NCBI GenBank assembly: GCA_035048485.1 | Contig: CM068587.1 | Coordinates: forward strand, 55,842,288-55,906,287 | Reading direction: 5' to 3' | Length of the DNA: 64,000 nucleotides | Origin: Pteria penguin | Taxonomy: Eukaryota; Mollusca; Bivalvia; Pterioida; Pteriidae | Shown here: one piece after another, positions 22,577 through 32,803 of the stretch | Numbering within the stretch: position 1 is the first letter of the stretch | Layout of the letters: each line of letters opens with the position of its first letter | Notes under the pieces: generated by a model | Told to the model about the DNA's origin: nothing | The model's input: the letters and a program-made list of their open reading frames with translations, nothing else | Databases searched by the model: none | Program-made: the position numbers and the translations under genes

Positions 22577-23505
22577 TACAATTATTTAATTATTAACATC
22601 TGTAGTAAACTGTACATTAATTGCAAGTCACATTTCTGAAACCTGAATGATTTTCCAACTCACTGTCCTCTATCTAAATGTTGACAGCCACCTATGTATA
22701 TACCTCGCGCTTGACTAATTAATTCACTTCTATCGCGATCGGAGTGTTTATCTAACGTCCTGCTGTGTCATACAAATTTAGAATTGAAAAGTATTTATGT
22801 CCGGATAAATTTATAGAATGTTCATGTATTAAATATAAAAATTTTCTATAAATATAAAACAGAAGAAAAACTAAATGTTAAAACTTCTCTACAAAATAAT
22901 GTAATGAGCACTAAGTAAGGATACGTTATCAATTTTCGAACTCAGATAGAAGATTGACGATACTTAAAGATAAGTTACAATCTAAAGCCCCAATAATTAA
23001 TTAACAATATAAGCTGCGAAGTCGGCAATTTACTTTATTTACTATCATTCAACTAAGATAAATCTTCATTTCTGGCGTGAGCGTGTACTGACTCCTTAAA
23101 AAGAAATCATCAATGACCGCTAACATGACGTTTGACTACACCACAAGTGGTCAATTCTTAATTGGATAGGAAATTAACATACCATAGGTAGGTGACCAGG
23201 TAAACGCGTCGTTTATCTGTTAAACAAACAATCAGTGCAGAGAGGAGATCAGCAGTGTATTAATTAAACTGCAGGTATTTGCTACAGTTACGTCCGGAAA
23301 GCGAAATTTTGTCCGGATTATCGGAGCAAATTTCATGTACTTTTGGAATTCTGTATCCGTATTTCCTTGTTCGGATCCGGAACGCTGATTACCGGATCAT
23401 CGGATCAAAATATCATTCGGGAAATCCGTTCCCGCACTTTCTTGTCCGGAAAGTGGATTTGCCGGATAAACGGAGCCCGGATTAACGGAGCATCACTCTA
23501 TGTTA
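22577..23505. other. Segment present in B and C, absent from A
   Basis: About 925 bp inserted relative to unit A (site near 3,150). The left part is AT-rich with nothing recognised. The right part (23,278-23,498) is rich in 'tccgga' motifs and ends, on the reverse strand, with GAGTGATGCTCCGTTAATCC next to TA; unit C reads CAGTG there. This resembles the end of a pogo/Tigger-like transposon, but no matching left inverted repeat was found, so the assignment is weak. Confidence 0.4.
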
Positions 23506-24250
23506 TTGGACACCTATATTAGAAAAAACCTTAAAGTTAAAGCTATGCAAACTTTATTGCTATATCAATGCTTAATTTTTCAGAAAAAGAGGAGTTAACG
23601 AATAAAGGATATTTTCAATTATTTATGGAAAATAGATTGGTACGGTATCATAAATAATGTGAATGAATGAGATGACAATAAGATGTGTATAAACAATTCA
23701 AAACCAATCAGAAACATGTACAATCACACAATATAATGTGTTGTATTTGAAAAAAAACAGTTCTCATAGAGATAACTCGTTTCCTGTTTTAGATCAAAGG
23801 TTGTTTTACTCCACCCCTAACGAAAATTTGTCATAATAGATATGGCATTTATAACAAAATAAGAAATCATTATATACCTGAAAGGTAAAATCTCTTAAAA
23901 ATAAAAGATTCTTTAATAGACCGCTGTAATATTCTTAAAGATAAAGCGCGCTAGAAGGACAAGATCAATTTTATAATATCATTGAAGATTAACTTTATCA
24001 GGGACATTTGAATATTCTCTTGCAAGATGAGAAACATAAAGATATATCCTCTCTTTGAGTGACCACCGCATTATTGAGTAAAATGTTTCATTTCCGAGTC
24101 AATTGTACTATGAATAGAGAACATTTTGTCCAATTTCAATAAGATTATGACATTTTGTCTACCGACTTCTATGATTTGTTTAAACGTTGACATAAGCCAA
24201 ACAGATTCAGCGTTTCATTTAACGTTTTGCTGCATTATTAGACCATTAGA
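23506..24250. other. Upstream flank of SLC46 copy B, no gene seen
   Basis: AT-rich and nearly collinear with 3,155-3,905 and 52,940-53,700. Confidence 0.6.
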
Positions 24251-24254
24251 CTAG

Positions 24255-24545
24255 AATCTTTCTCTAACTTGGCTACATGCGATTCGATTCTGGGATATGG
24301 CTCAGGGTTTCGCGGTGAATCGTTTTACGGATCCATCTACGCTGGTTTCATTAAAAAAATCAAAGGTGCCAGCGTCCTACAGCAGAGAATGTCATTTCAT
24401 GCCTTCATTAACCGTGATATTAAGTATCGGTTTGGAATTTTCGATCCGATTCGACGCAGAGGAAGCCGAAGATACTTCGACTAAATTTGAACCAATATAC
24501 TTAATTCGGCTATAGAATCGAAATTCTTAACCACTACAGGTCACT
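24255..24545 (+). promoter_or_regulatory. Conserved block 5' of SLC46 copy B
   Basis: Counterpart of the block at 3,905. The SINE remnant that follows it in A and C is missing here, with 'attattattatag' joined directly to 'tcatagttaaaacccaagaa'. Role inferred from position only. Confidence 0.35.
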
Positions 24546-25025
24546 TCTCATTATTATTATAGTCATAGTTAAAACCCAAGAAAAGGTAGCATTTGTATGA
24601 CGTCACATATTACGGAGATTAACTACTGAAAAAAATCCATCTAGCTGTCTATGGATTATTGTATGTATCTTGTGATTGAAGTCATGCAGCAGTGTACTTC
24701 TTTTGTCAGCGACTTGTGTATGTAGATATGCACATTGTACAGAAAAATTGTGAACATTCTTATGGCTCTTTAATCAACAGTCCTAATTCGGGATCGTGCC
24801 TGAATTGCAATCGAATATTTTTGTTTTGTCTTTTTCAGTGTTTTTACTCTTATCATATTTATTTGCATGTCCTTGGTGCTTTATGTCATATAGCTTGGTT
24901 AGATGTCTTCCGTTTTCTTTTTGATTTTTCTTGATTAATATTATGAAAAAGCATATAATATACTAACGTTCAAATTATTGATGTGTTTAAATATTCACAA
25001 ACACAAGCAAAATGTAAGATATATT

Positions 25026-25048
25026 GGGGGGGGGGGGGGGGGGGGGGG
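25026..25048. repeat. Poly-G tract upstream of SLC46 copy B
   Basis: 23 consecutive G, about 140 bp before the start codon of copy B and absent from A and C. Could be real or an assembly artefact. Confidence 0.9.
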
Positions 25049-25190
25049 CTGTGACACGGTTAGGTACCAAAATTTGTTCAAAATACGCACGAGTATTTTT
25101 AAATGTCAAATGAAAATGTGTTGTCGAATTTCATTCACAATTCACGCAGAAAATTAAATATGCTGATTGTTATGTTTCAGATTACTGAAA

Positions 25191-26301
25191 ATGATGGAAA
25201 TGGTGGAAAAGCCTCAGGATCAGCACAAAAAACCCGCAGTTGGGTTAATTTTATTGTTTGCATTGATACTCATCTACGGTTATGCTATTGCATTGGCTTA
25301 TTATGTAGCAAATGAATATGCAAATAAGGCAATTCGAGACTTGTACTTTCCAAATGCAACGCATAATTCTACAACCCATTCCAAAGGATGCGGACACAAT
25401 TCAAATTCAACGAGCGAGGCAGAAAAGTACATAGAAAATTTTGTGCAAGCGAAATTATCACAATGGTCAATTTATATGTCTCTTGCGTTAGGAATTCCAT
25501 CTATGGTGTCGACGACGATTTTTGGTTCGCTGAGTGACACGTATGGAAGGAAGAAAATATTTTTTATATCATTGCTTGGGATACTGTGTAAATTGTTGTT
25601 GTACAGTTGCGCCATCTACTTCAAGATAAGTATTTACTATTTCATAGCAGGGTGTGTGTTAGAGGGTTGTACGGGAGGATGGATAGCTGTACTGTCTATT
25701 TCCTTCGCTTATGTGGCAGATGTCACAGAGGTCGGTAACACGAGAGCTATTGCAATTGCAGCTTTTGAGATGATTATAAATGTTGGATCCTCAGTGGGTG
25801 TTTTATCGAGTGGATTTCTTATAAAACAATTCGATAATTACTTGTACCCTATGATTTTATCTACCGGGATAGTTTGCATGGCCATTCTGGGGTCTTTGTT
25901 CCTACCGGATACCATCAGAGTCAAGAAAAATAAAACTGATATTAAAATCAGCATCATCAACCAGCTTTCTGAATCAGCAAAGCTTTTCACAAAGATATCA
26001 AACCAGAGACCTCTTTATTTGTTGTGTATGTTCTCTATTTTTCCAATACTGATGGCCAGAGTTGGGAATTCAGCAATCTTGTTGTACTACATTTTGGGCT
26101 CGCCTATATGCTTCAACCCTGTTGACGTAAGTTTATATCTTACAACACAGGGGGTTGCTTCTCAGTTATTGACTGTAGCGGTGATCAAGGCTTTCCAGTT
26201 TTGCATGAGAGATGAGTATACGGCAGTGATGTCAGCCACCATCGGAATCGTGTACTACACAATGATTGGGTTCACGCGGAGCACAACGACGCTTTTCATC
26301 G
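25191..26301 (+). CDS. SLC46-like MFS transporter, copy B, coding exon 1
   Basis: Same length and frame as copy A (370 codons plus one base), uninterrupted, with about 22 amino-acid differences. GSLSDTYGRKK, the sequons in the first loop and both loop cysteines are kept. Changes include S32A, K45N, F187I and F200S in copy A numbering, most shared with copy C. 'gttatgtttcag' just upstream (25,169-25,180) is a good acceptor, suggesting a 5' leader exon; the in-frame upstream start at a TTG is not used as evidence. Exon ends TTCATCG|gtcagt. Confidence 0.9.
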
Positions 26302-26533
26302 GTCAGTGTCTACGTTTCTGTACGGTATAGTATAGGCATAATGCACACACAATAGCCGATTTGCATCCCTCGTTAAAATGAATGATTCAGGTTCGAATCC
26401 TGTCGGAGTGACCTTTAACGTGGGACAGTGAACCTCAGAGACCTGTGTTAAACATATACACAAAATCTCTGATTGCCCTTATTTACATACCAGGCGCATG
26501 CAAAATGAAAGTTAGACTTCCTCAAAACCCTCT

Positions 26534-26548
26534 CATTATTATTATTAT

Positions 26549-26605
<57 letters not shown>

Positions 26606-26643
26606 CAGCAGCAGCAGCAGCACTAGAAGCAGCAGCAGCAGCA
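26534..26643. repeat. (ATT)n(AGT)n(AGC)n microsatellite in intron 1 of copy B
   Basis: About 110 bp of triplets, diverged in run length from 6,109-6,250. Confidence 0.95.
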
Positions 26644-27274
26644 TTATCATCGTCGTCGTCGTTGTTGTTGATAATGTTGTTGAATCAATAGAAACGAGGT
26701 CTTTATTCCTCTACTTCATTAGATCCAACTTCTCTCCATTTGATACCGGAGATTAAAAAAAACACAGAGGGACTTAAGCATGTGTACATGTAGGTGAATA
26801 CTCCGCGTGTATTGTGAAAAATATAATCAGGTTTCTTGGCTGAATGAAAGACAGTGTTGTGTTAGAGTTATCGTTCTTCCATATCCGTCCTGTAAAAAAA
26901 AAAGCTGAAAAGAGAAGATCGTGATTACTGATTGATCGTCTTCATTCGTGCCTTTATGCACACCATTCTTTTGTTCTCCATTGGGGCAGAGCCGGGGACC
27001 TCATCCGCTGATCCACACTAGCCTCATGTGAAAAGAATAAAGTCGAGTGAGTGAAGGCTTTTAATAGATCCATGTTTTATTTTATCCCCGCAAACGAAGT
27101 TTGTGGAGGTTATAATCTGTCCAGAAAACTTTTACCTTGGCCATAACTTGTGAAACAAAAGAGTTGGGGACTTCATACTATACATGTGTATTTCTTGTAG
27201 CAAGTCCTGTTTGTCGGTACCAAAATTTTTGATCTTTTGACCTTGTCCTTATACCTATTTTTGGAAAACTTTAA

Positions 27275-28225
27275 AGGGGAAGGTGTAAGCCCCGCCTCTT
27301 ACTTGGACAGCTAGGGATTATGTTAATTAAAGAGCTGTCAATCACGTATCGATTCATCGCGATGGCCGCAAGAGCGGATGACCGGGGTACTTGTGTTCAA
27401 CCACGCGAAACCATGCGACCATTGGGAGAAATGTTCCGCCAGCACCACGACTGAGGACTTGGTGGACATCGAACCGCCTTCCAATGAGCCTTTCATTCCA
27501 CAATTTGAAGGGTAACACGAGTGCCCAGATTGCTTTTCGTCACCCTGCGTGATGGATGATCGCAACTGGCAGATGAAGTGGCCAGAATCAGACGTCCTTC
27601 CTCACCATCGTAACCACAGAAAGAGAAAGGTCCTATACAAGAAGTTCTGGACAATGCTGTGCCATCGTGATGTGTGGGACGATTCACGATATCTTGATAG
27701 AAAGGCTCGGGCGGTTAATCTGGAAAGAAGGCGAAATAGATTTGTATGGCAGTCCCATGGATTTAGGAGGGAAATTATGCCCAACTGTGTCATTCGGAAA
27801 GTACGGGAGTGGCTCCCAAATGCAGAGAAACAGCCATACATGGGACGTTTATGGCACTAAATGACAGTGAAAAGTGTTTTACATCCTACCCCATAAAAAG
27901 TAATAAAACTAATCAAAATGAAAAAATAAAACACTATTTCGAAAAATTTCATAATTTGGACTGAAGACTGTACTTTCTACAGGGACGTATATAACACATA
28001 TAACACTTTCTATTGCCAATTCAAACCCTACACATTGTCTACACCAAACAATAGCAAGTTCATACCTCCCGATTACCATGGACCTACAGGCATACCCAAT
28101 ACCCCGATTGCCAAGCGCCTCTCGGCAATACCCGAGCTTGAATTAAGCAGTGACTTCGGCGATCAGTTAAACCACGTCCCAGTGTAATCACTTGACTTCA
28201 ACCGTACGGACAAAAAGTTTCCCCT
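27275..28225 (+). mobile_element. 951-bp TTAA-flanked DNA transposon
   Basis: Flanked by TTAA at 27,271-27,274 and 28,226-28,229. Ends AGGGGAA and TTCCCCT are inverted. Copy A keeps the empty site with a single TTAA (7,645-7,648) in otherwise matching intron, and copy C keeps only the last 50 bp (56,033-56,081). TTAA duplications are typical of piggyBac-type elements. No transposase is present; instead it carries a protein-coding fragment. Confidence 0.85.
27378..27860 (+). pseudogene. Cysteine-rich ORF inside the TTAA element, P2X7-C-terminus-like (tentative)
   Basis: One frame runs from ATG 27,378 to TAA 27,860, broken by a TAA at 27,513. After the break come HECPDCFSSPCV, then WQMKWPESD, an Arg/Lys-rich stretch, and a C-terminal block with MPNCVIRKVREWLPN and YMGRLWH. 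The order Cys cluster, basic stretch, then 'P-x-CV-x-x-x-(V/I)R' and 'YxGx' recalls the cytosolic C-terminal domain of P2X7 receptors, which also occurs in stand-alone proteins of invertebrates. I recognise the pattern, not a specific gene. Base composition is richer in GC than the surrounding intron, consistent with captured coding sequence. A second start at 27,362 in another frame stops after 30 codons. Confidence 0.45.
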
Positions 28226-28269
28226 TTAACCTTAGCCATAACTTTTGCATCAAAATATTTTGGGTCTTT

Positions 28270-28753
28270 CGGAGGAGACATGGCCCTGAGCCTCGTCCCC
28301 TCTGACTGTTAGTCGGGACTCCTACAAATCTAGGGTCTTAGCTCGCTTTCAGACTGGCAGAGCACGGTTGATCATGTTGATGTCGCATATATTTTTATAC
28401 CATTATGTGTTTGACAATACCTTACGTGTTTATATTTTTATGACCTCTCAATATGCGATACCTGTTGAGCTTTGTTCTTTACATGGAGGATTATTTATAA
28501 ATTTTTAAATGTACGTCCTTTGATTGTTCTGCTGTTACGGTGAGTGGGAAGATGAGCCCGTAAACCGATTAACCACACCATTTGTTTGGCTTTTGTCGAA
28601 TTAAATGACCGTCCGAAGTCGGTATCGTAATTGCACTACAATCAAATATTTTTGTAATGTGTTATCTGTTCTAATATATTATTCATATTCATGTATTGTA
28701 TAGCTCCATGACTTTTGTCACATAAATGAGCCAGTAACTCCTCTTTTTTCTTT
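28270..28753 (+). mobile_element. Naiad-2 3' end, 5'-truncated, intron 1 of copy B
   Basis: Matches the 3' UTR of the minus-strand Naiad-2 copies ('ctctgactgttagtcgggac', 'gtagctccatgacttttgtc') and ends at 'aactcctcttttttctttt'. Copy A has the uninterrupted sequence 'gggtctttataata' (7,678-7,692); copy C shares the insertion. Confidence 0.75.
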
Positions 28754-28756
28754 TAT

Positions 28757-29000
28757 AATACATATTTGGAATCCTTGTGGCAAGGCCTGTCTATCAGTAC
28801 CAAATTTTATTTTACCACGTGCCCTTGCCCTTGACATTTACCTACTTTTGAAAAACTTTATCCTTAGCCATAATTTTTAACCAAAAGAGATGGGACCTTT
28901 ATACTACACTTGTATTCCTTATGGCAAGACCTGTCTGTCGGTACCAAAATTTTCGACCTGGTGACCTTTACCTCGTTCTTTGCCCTATTTTGAATTTTCT
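28757..29000. repeat. Intronic ~150-bp repeats, copy B
   Basis: About one and a half units of the family at 7,500, with 'ggcaagacctgtctgtcggt'. Another unit lies at about 27,110-27,270 before the TTAA element. Confidence 0.7.
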
Positions 29001-29129
29001 TGCCGCGGGGAGGGGGGTGGGGGTGGTATTTGTCCCGTTAGGACAGTTCTATTTTTCATTATACATAATTCTTTATTGAAAATAAAAACTAAATTTCATT
29101 GATATATCTGTTTTCTTTTATACTACTAG

Positions 29130-29213
29130 CTGGAGCGATTGGAGCTTTTTCATTTGCTCATATTCCTCTTCTCAGATCATCGTTGTCGAAGATAACTCCA
29201 GTAGATAAACAAG
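29130..29213 (+). CDS. SLC46-like transporter, copy B, coding exon 2
   Basis: 84 nt between tactactag and gtatgc, phase 1 at both ends, one residue different from copy A in the middle (FAHIPLL for FACIPLL). If the intron were retained, translation would end 27 codons later. Confidence 0.85.
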
Positions 29214-29326
29214 GTATGCGATACAGTGTTTTAAAAGAGAACTGGGTTTTCCAAACCCAAATTTGTGAAATAAACGATAATTCAATTAATTTTTAACATT
29301 TTATAATAAATTTATACATATTCATT

Positions 29327-29598
29327 TAAGCCGGTGTGGCCTAGTGGATAAGGTGCTCGGCTCGTGATCGAGAGGTCGCGGGTTCGACTCCCGCCCGGGG
29401 CACACCGGTGTTCTGTCTTTCGGATGAGACAGTAAAAACCGAGGTCCCGTGTCACGGTAGGCGTGGCACGTAAAAGATCCCTCACTGCTTCGGGTGGGTC
29501 CGTTGCAAAGGTCTAAATTTGTATGCAATGCATCAGGCAGATGCCGTCACCATATACGTGAAATAATCGTGGAGTGACGTAAAACAATAATCAAACAA
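29327..29598 (+). mobile_element. Full-length tRNA-derived SINE in intron 2 of copy B
   Basis: Head 'gccggtgtggcctagtggat' with B box 'ggttcgactcccgc', body with 'gagacagtaaaaaccgaggt' and 'gatccctcactgcttcgggt', and tail 'gtaaaacaataatcaaacaa'. Perfect 13-bp duplication ATACATATTCATT at 29,314-29,326 and 29,599-29,611. Copies A and C have the empty site, so it is younger than the duplication. Confidence 0.95.
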
Positions 29599-30626
29599 AT
29601 ACATATTCATTCTACCTGAACCAAAGGCTCAAGTTAGCTTTTGTCATAGTGTGTCGTCCAGCGTCATTGACTTTTCATGTTTTTAACTTCTTCAGAACCG
29701 TTGGAAGGATTTTGATTACACTTTGTAGGCATGAAGTACTCATGGTTCCCTACAAGTGTTACTGGGGTTTTTTATATCAATATTGGCGCCACCACAGACA
29801 AAGTATGTCACAGATGGTACTTTCCTTGACATATTTCTTCTTCAGGATGACTTCTTACAGTGACAAACTGAATGCAGAGGACTGATCTATAGAGGAATGT
29901 ATGAAGAAGTTTTGTTGTTTTTCGTTCTACTCCTTAACGAAATGTTGACGTTTTTAACATATCTTTGGACTAAGTGATTTCAACGCACAAAAGTGCAATT
30001 TCTTTCCTTTAGGTGATAATTAAGTTTGTAATTTAGTTTCTATTAATCATATTTATGATGAGGAATGTAACTTCGAAAGACATTGGTCATTATCTTAAAT
30101 TCAATTTTAGATTTTTTGGGACCCCCTCCCCCTCTTAAGTAATGGGGAATGGGAGGACAGTTTTCCACAATTTCAACTTCTACTGTAAAACAACTGAATT
30201 GATTTGGATGAAACTTAGTAGGAATGAAGTACTCATTGCCTCTTGCAAGTATTCATTATTGTCATCCAGATCTGTCTTCGGATTTTTTCATCTGCTGTAA
30301 ATTATGATAGATATAAGGTATATGAATTTTTCATTTTTACCTGCATAAACATTGGCTTAACATTGATGATGATTCAAGTTTCACACTCAGTAAAAAGCAA
30401 TCACAACACAGTTAACATCATATTTATTTGCAAATATTTCAAGCTGTCAATTGAATAATAAATTGTGTTCGTTGTTATCATTTGGGTTGAGGATGTTTTC
30501 ATTTTCGTTCTTTTTCATTCCTTGGTTGTATGTTAGTTTTAAAGCTTGTGGTCATTCTTTCTTTCCTTATATCTTTTTACGTCATTCATTTTAATTCATT
30601 CACTTTCACCTAAATTGTTTATAAAG

Positions 30627-30761
30627 TCAAACGATTCAATAGTCTACATTTTAACCCATCTCTATTGGCAGGTGCTATATTCAATAGTCTGCATTTTAAC
30701 CCATCTCTATTGACAGGTGCTATATTCAATAGTCTACATTTTAACCCATCTCAATTGGCAG
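30627..30761 (+). repeat. Triplicated 45-bp segment containing the 3' splice site of exon 3
   Basis: 'tcaatagtct' + 'acattttaacccatctctat' + 'tggcaggtgctatat' occurs three times, with AG|GTGCTATATTC acceptors before 30,672, 30,717 and 30,762. The period is 45 bp (15 codons) and each acceptor joins in the same frame; the two upstream ones would add 30 or 15 residues (GAIFNSLHFNPSLLT type). Confidence 0.9.
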
Positions 30762-30922
30762 GTGCTATATTCGGAGCGCTAGCTATCGTAGAGAACATCA
30801 GTAATATGGTAGGATCTGTGTCTGCAGGCGCAATCTACTCAGCCACCGTCACGTTCTACAAGGGATTTGCGTTCTTTGTTTCAGCTTTCTACATGTTAAT
30901 ATCTGCAATAACGCTCACGTAA
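30762..30922 (+). CDS. SLC46-like transporter, copy B, last recognised exon
   Basis: Same 157-nt coding stretch as copy A with YMLISAITLT at the end (copy A has YILI). It closes at TAA 30,920-30,922 if not spliced at CAC|gtaagt. Total 451 residues with the last acceptor. Confidence 0.8.
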
Positions 30923-31134
30923 GTTTTTTTTTTTTTTTTTTTTTTTGCGTATTATTTATTTAGGCTCATATTGGATCCTTTCTATTAGATTGGTAATGTA
31001 GTTTACGGAAGAAGCTTGCATCCTGACACTGGAACATCAATGTACCACTGTCGGCATCCCCACCCCTCCTATCATCATCAGAGATGTGAGCAGGTGTTTG
31101 GGTGGAATGAGTATCATGGCTTGTTATCCTTAGG

Positions 31135-31774
31135 ACGGTCATTTAATTTGAAAAAAGCAAAACAAATGGTGTGGTTAACCAGTTTACGGGTCCATCTTCC
31201 CACTCACCGTAACAGCAAAACAATCAAAGGAAGTACATTTAAAAATTTATAAATAATCCTCCATGTAAAGAACAAGGGTCAACAGCTATCGCATATTGAG
31301 AGGTCATAAAAATATAAACACGTAAGGTATTGTAAAATACATGACGATATAAAAATATATGCGACATCAACATGGTAAACCGTGCTCTGCCAGTCTGAAA
31401 GCGAGCTAAGACCCTAGATCTCTAGGAGTCCCGACTAAGGGGGGGGGGGGAGGTTCAGGACCATGTCTCCTCTGAAAGAGGTTTGGACAAGGCCCGTCAT
31501 ATAATCCTCACCGACCTGTTAGTCAGCGAGCAACGTTCAATTAAACGTCTGCATAAGACTGTAGAGGGGCAAAATACAAGACCTATAGTCTTTATGATGA
31601 TCTCAACGTCATACTGTCTATTTAGAAGACGTTTGACTATTTTATTACATGATAAAATAACGTTATCGGAGCCTTTTACTTTCTTTAGTTTATATACGAG
31701 ATCACCGTAAAAATTAGGATGGGAAAATCCATTGGATACATAGTGTTGAAAAGAAATATTTCCAAATTTAGATA
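31135..31774 (-). mobile_element. Naiad-2 3' part, unit B
   Basis: Counterpart of 9,655-10,300, closely similar to it and interrupted by the same SINE. Confidence 0.7.
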
Positions 31775-32017
31775 AATTTAAACTTTATTTATTTTACAAC
31801 GATTAAGAAACAAGTTAACAACTTATATAAATCTTGCTCGTTGGCACATATTTTGGCGTAAGGGTGTCGTTTGTGTGGGAGGAAACCCGAGTACCCAGAA
31901 AAAACCCACGAAGCCAGGTTGGTGACAGCTCCACCATCTCACGTACCACACCGGGAATCGAACCCGGGTCGCATTGGGGAGAAGCGAGCGCACTACCAAC
32001 TGCGCTACCTGGCCCCC
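31775..32017 (-). mobile_element. tRNA-derived SINE, second family, unit B
   Basis: Orthologous to the SINE at 10,301-10,543 with identical junctions. The B box on the reverse strand reads ggttcgattcccgg. Confidence 0.8.
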
Positions 32018-32410
32018 TAATAGTAGTAATTTGTAAATTTCGTTTATGAAAGTCCAAAACATCGGTGCAGCCTCTGACAAATCGAACTAATTGAGATATA
32101 TAGATACCATATGATGGAAATCGAGGGACATCGCCATCCAAGTAAGGAAAATTTACAATAGGAAATCCAAAATCCTTACGTTTATCATAGATATTAGAAT
32201 ATATAAGTTGGTTGATAATTTTGATGTTCAAATCTAAGAAAGGTGTAGATTTATCTCAAGTATTAACTTTATTCAATTCGAGTTCTGGTGGATATATTTC
32301 TGATATAAATTGTTCGAATTCAGGGTTGTCGATAACCAATCATCTAGATATCTGCAAGTATTATTAAATTTGTGAATGAGGTCGAAACATAAACATAAAC
32401 ATGAGTTTAT
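32018..32410 (-). pseudogene. Naiad-2 reverse transcriptase fragment, unit B
   Basis: Same piece as 10,544-10,940. Here the palm box reads YLDD, but a 4-nt loss right after it (near 32,340) breaks the frame. The in-frame TGA (32,256-32,258) is shared with unit A. Confidence 0.75.
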
Positions 32411-32803
32411 GTTTCTGCGGTCGTTACGAGGCTCTTATTACTCCATATGATATCTCGTTATCCAGACTTAAAATGATATTCTGGATTGAGACTGATTCCG
32501 ATCATTTTACACAGATTTGACACCTTCTATACTAGATGGTTACCTACTTTGACTTCTCCATATATAAATACATATGGAATTTACTGGATTTGACTCTTTC
32601 TACTGGGTATATGTGACGGGTGTTGCTAGCAAGCAGGAGATGCTCACTCTCCTCGGGCACCTGATCTCACTCCATCACAGGGGTTCACATATGCTCTTCA
32701 AGTAGACATATTTTGTTATTTTCCACTTCTTTTTCATTTTCACTGATTTTGTATGTCCTCTGGTTTCATGATTTTTAGACTTATGCTTTGGATTTATCCA
32801 TGA
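32411..32803 (+). mobile_element. Naiad-1 upstream terminal repeat (pseudo-LTR), unit B
   Basis: End of RT ORF plus 3' UTR, ending 'gctttggatttatccatgat' and directly abutting the endonuclease region of the next Naiad-1 copy. It repeats 35,325-35,712. Such partial tandem copies are characteristic of Penelope-like elements. Confidence 0.8.

Larger units (their letters stand above)
26302..29129 (+). other. Intron 1 of SLC46 copy B
   Basis: 2,828 nt from gtcagt to tactactag. It carries a microsatellite, one ~150-bp repeat (27,110-27,270), the TTAA element, a Naiad-2 3' fragment and more ~150-bp repeats. Confidence 0.8.

Noticed and set aside
23279..23485. 68-codon ORF conserved in B and C
   Set aside because: Produced by repeated 'tccgga' motifs of a putative transposon end; no start context and absent from A.
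29332..29404. tRNA gene
   Set aside because: It has A and B boxes but is the head of a SINE flanked by a 13-bp duplication, with a SINE body attached; the same holds for 10,470-10,543, 19,490-19,557 and 43,321.
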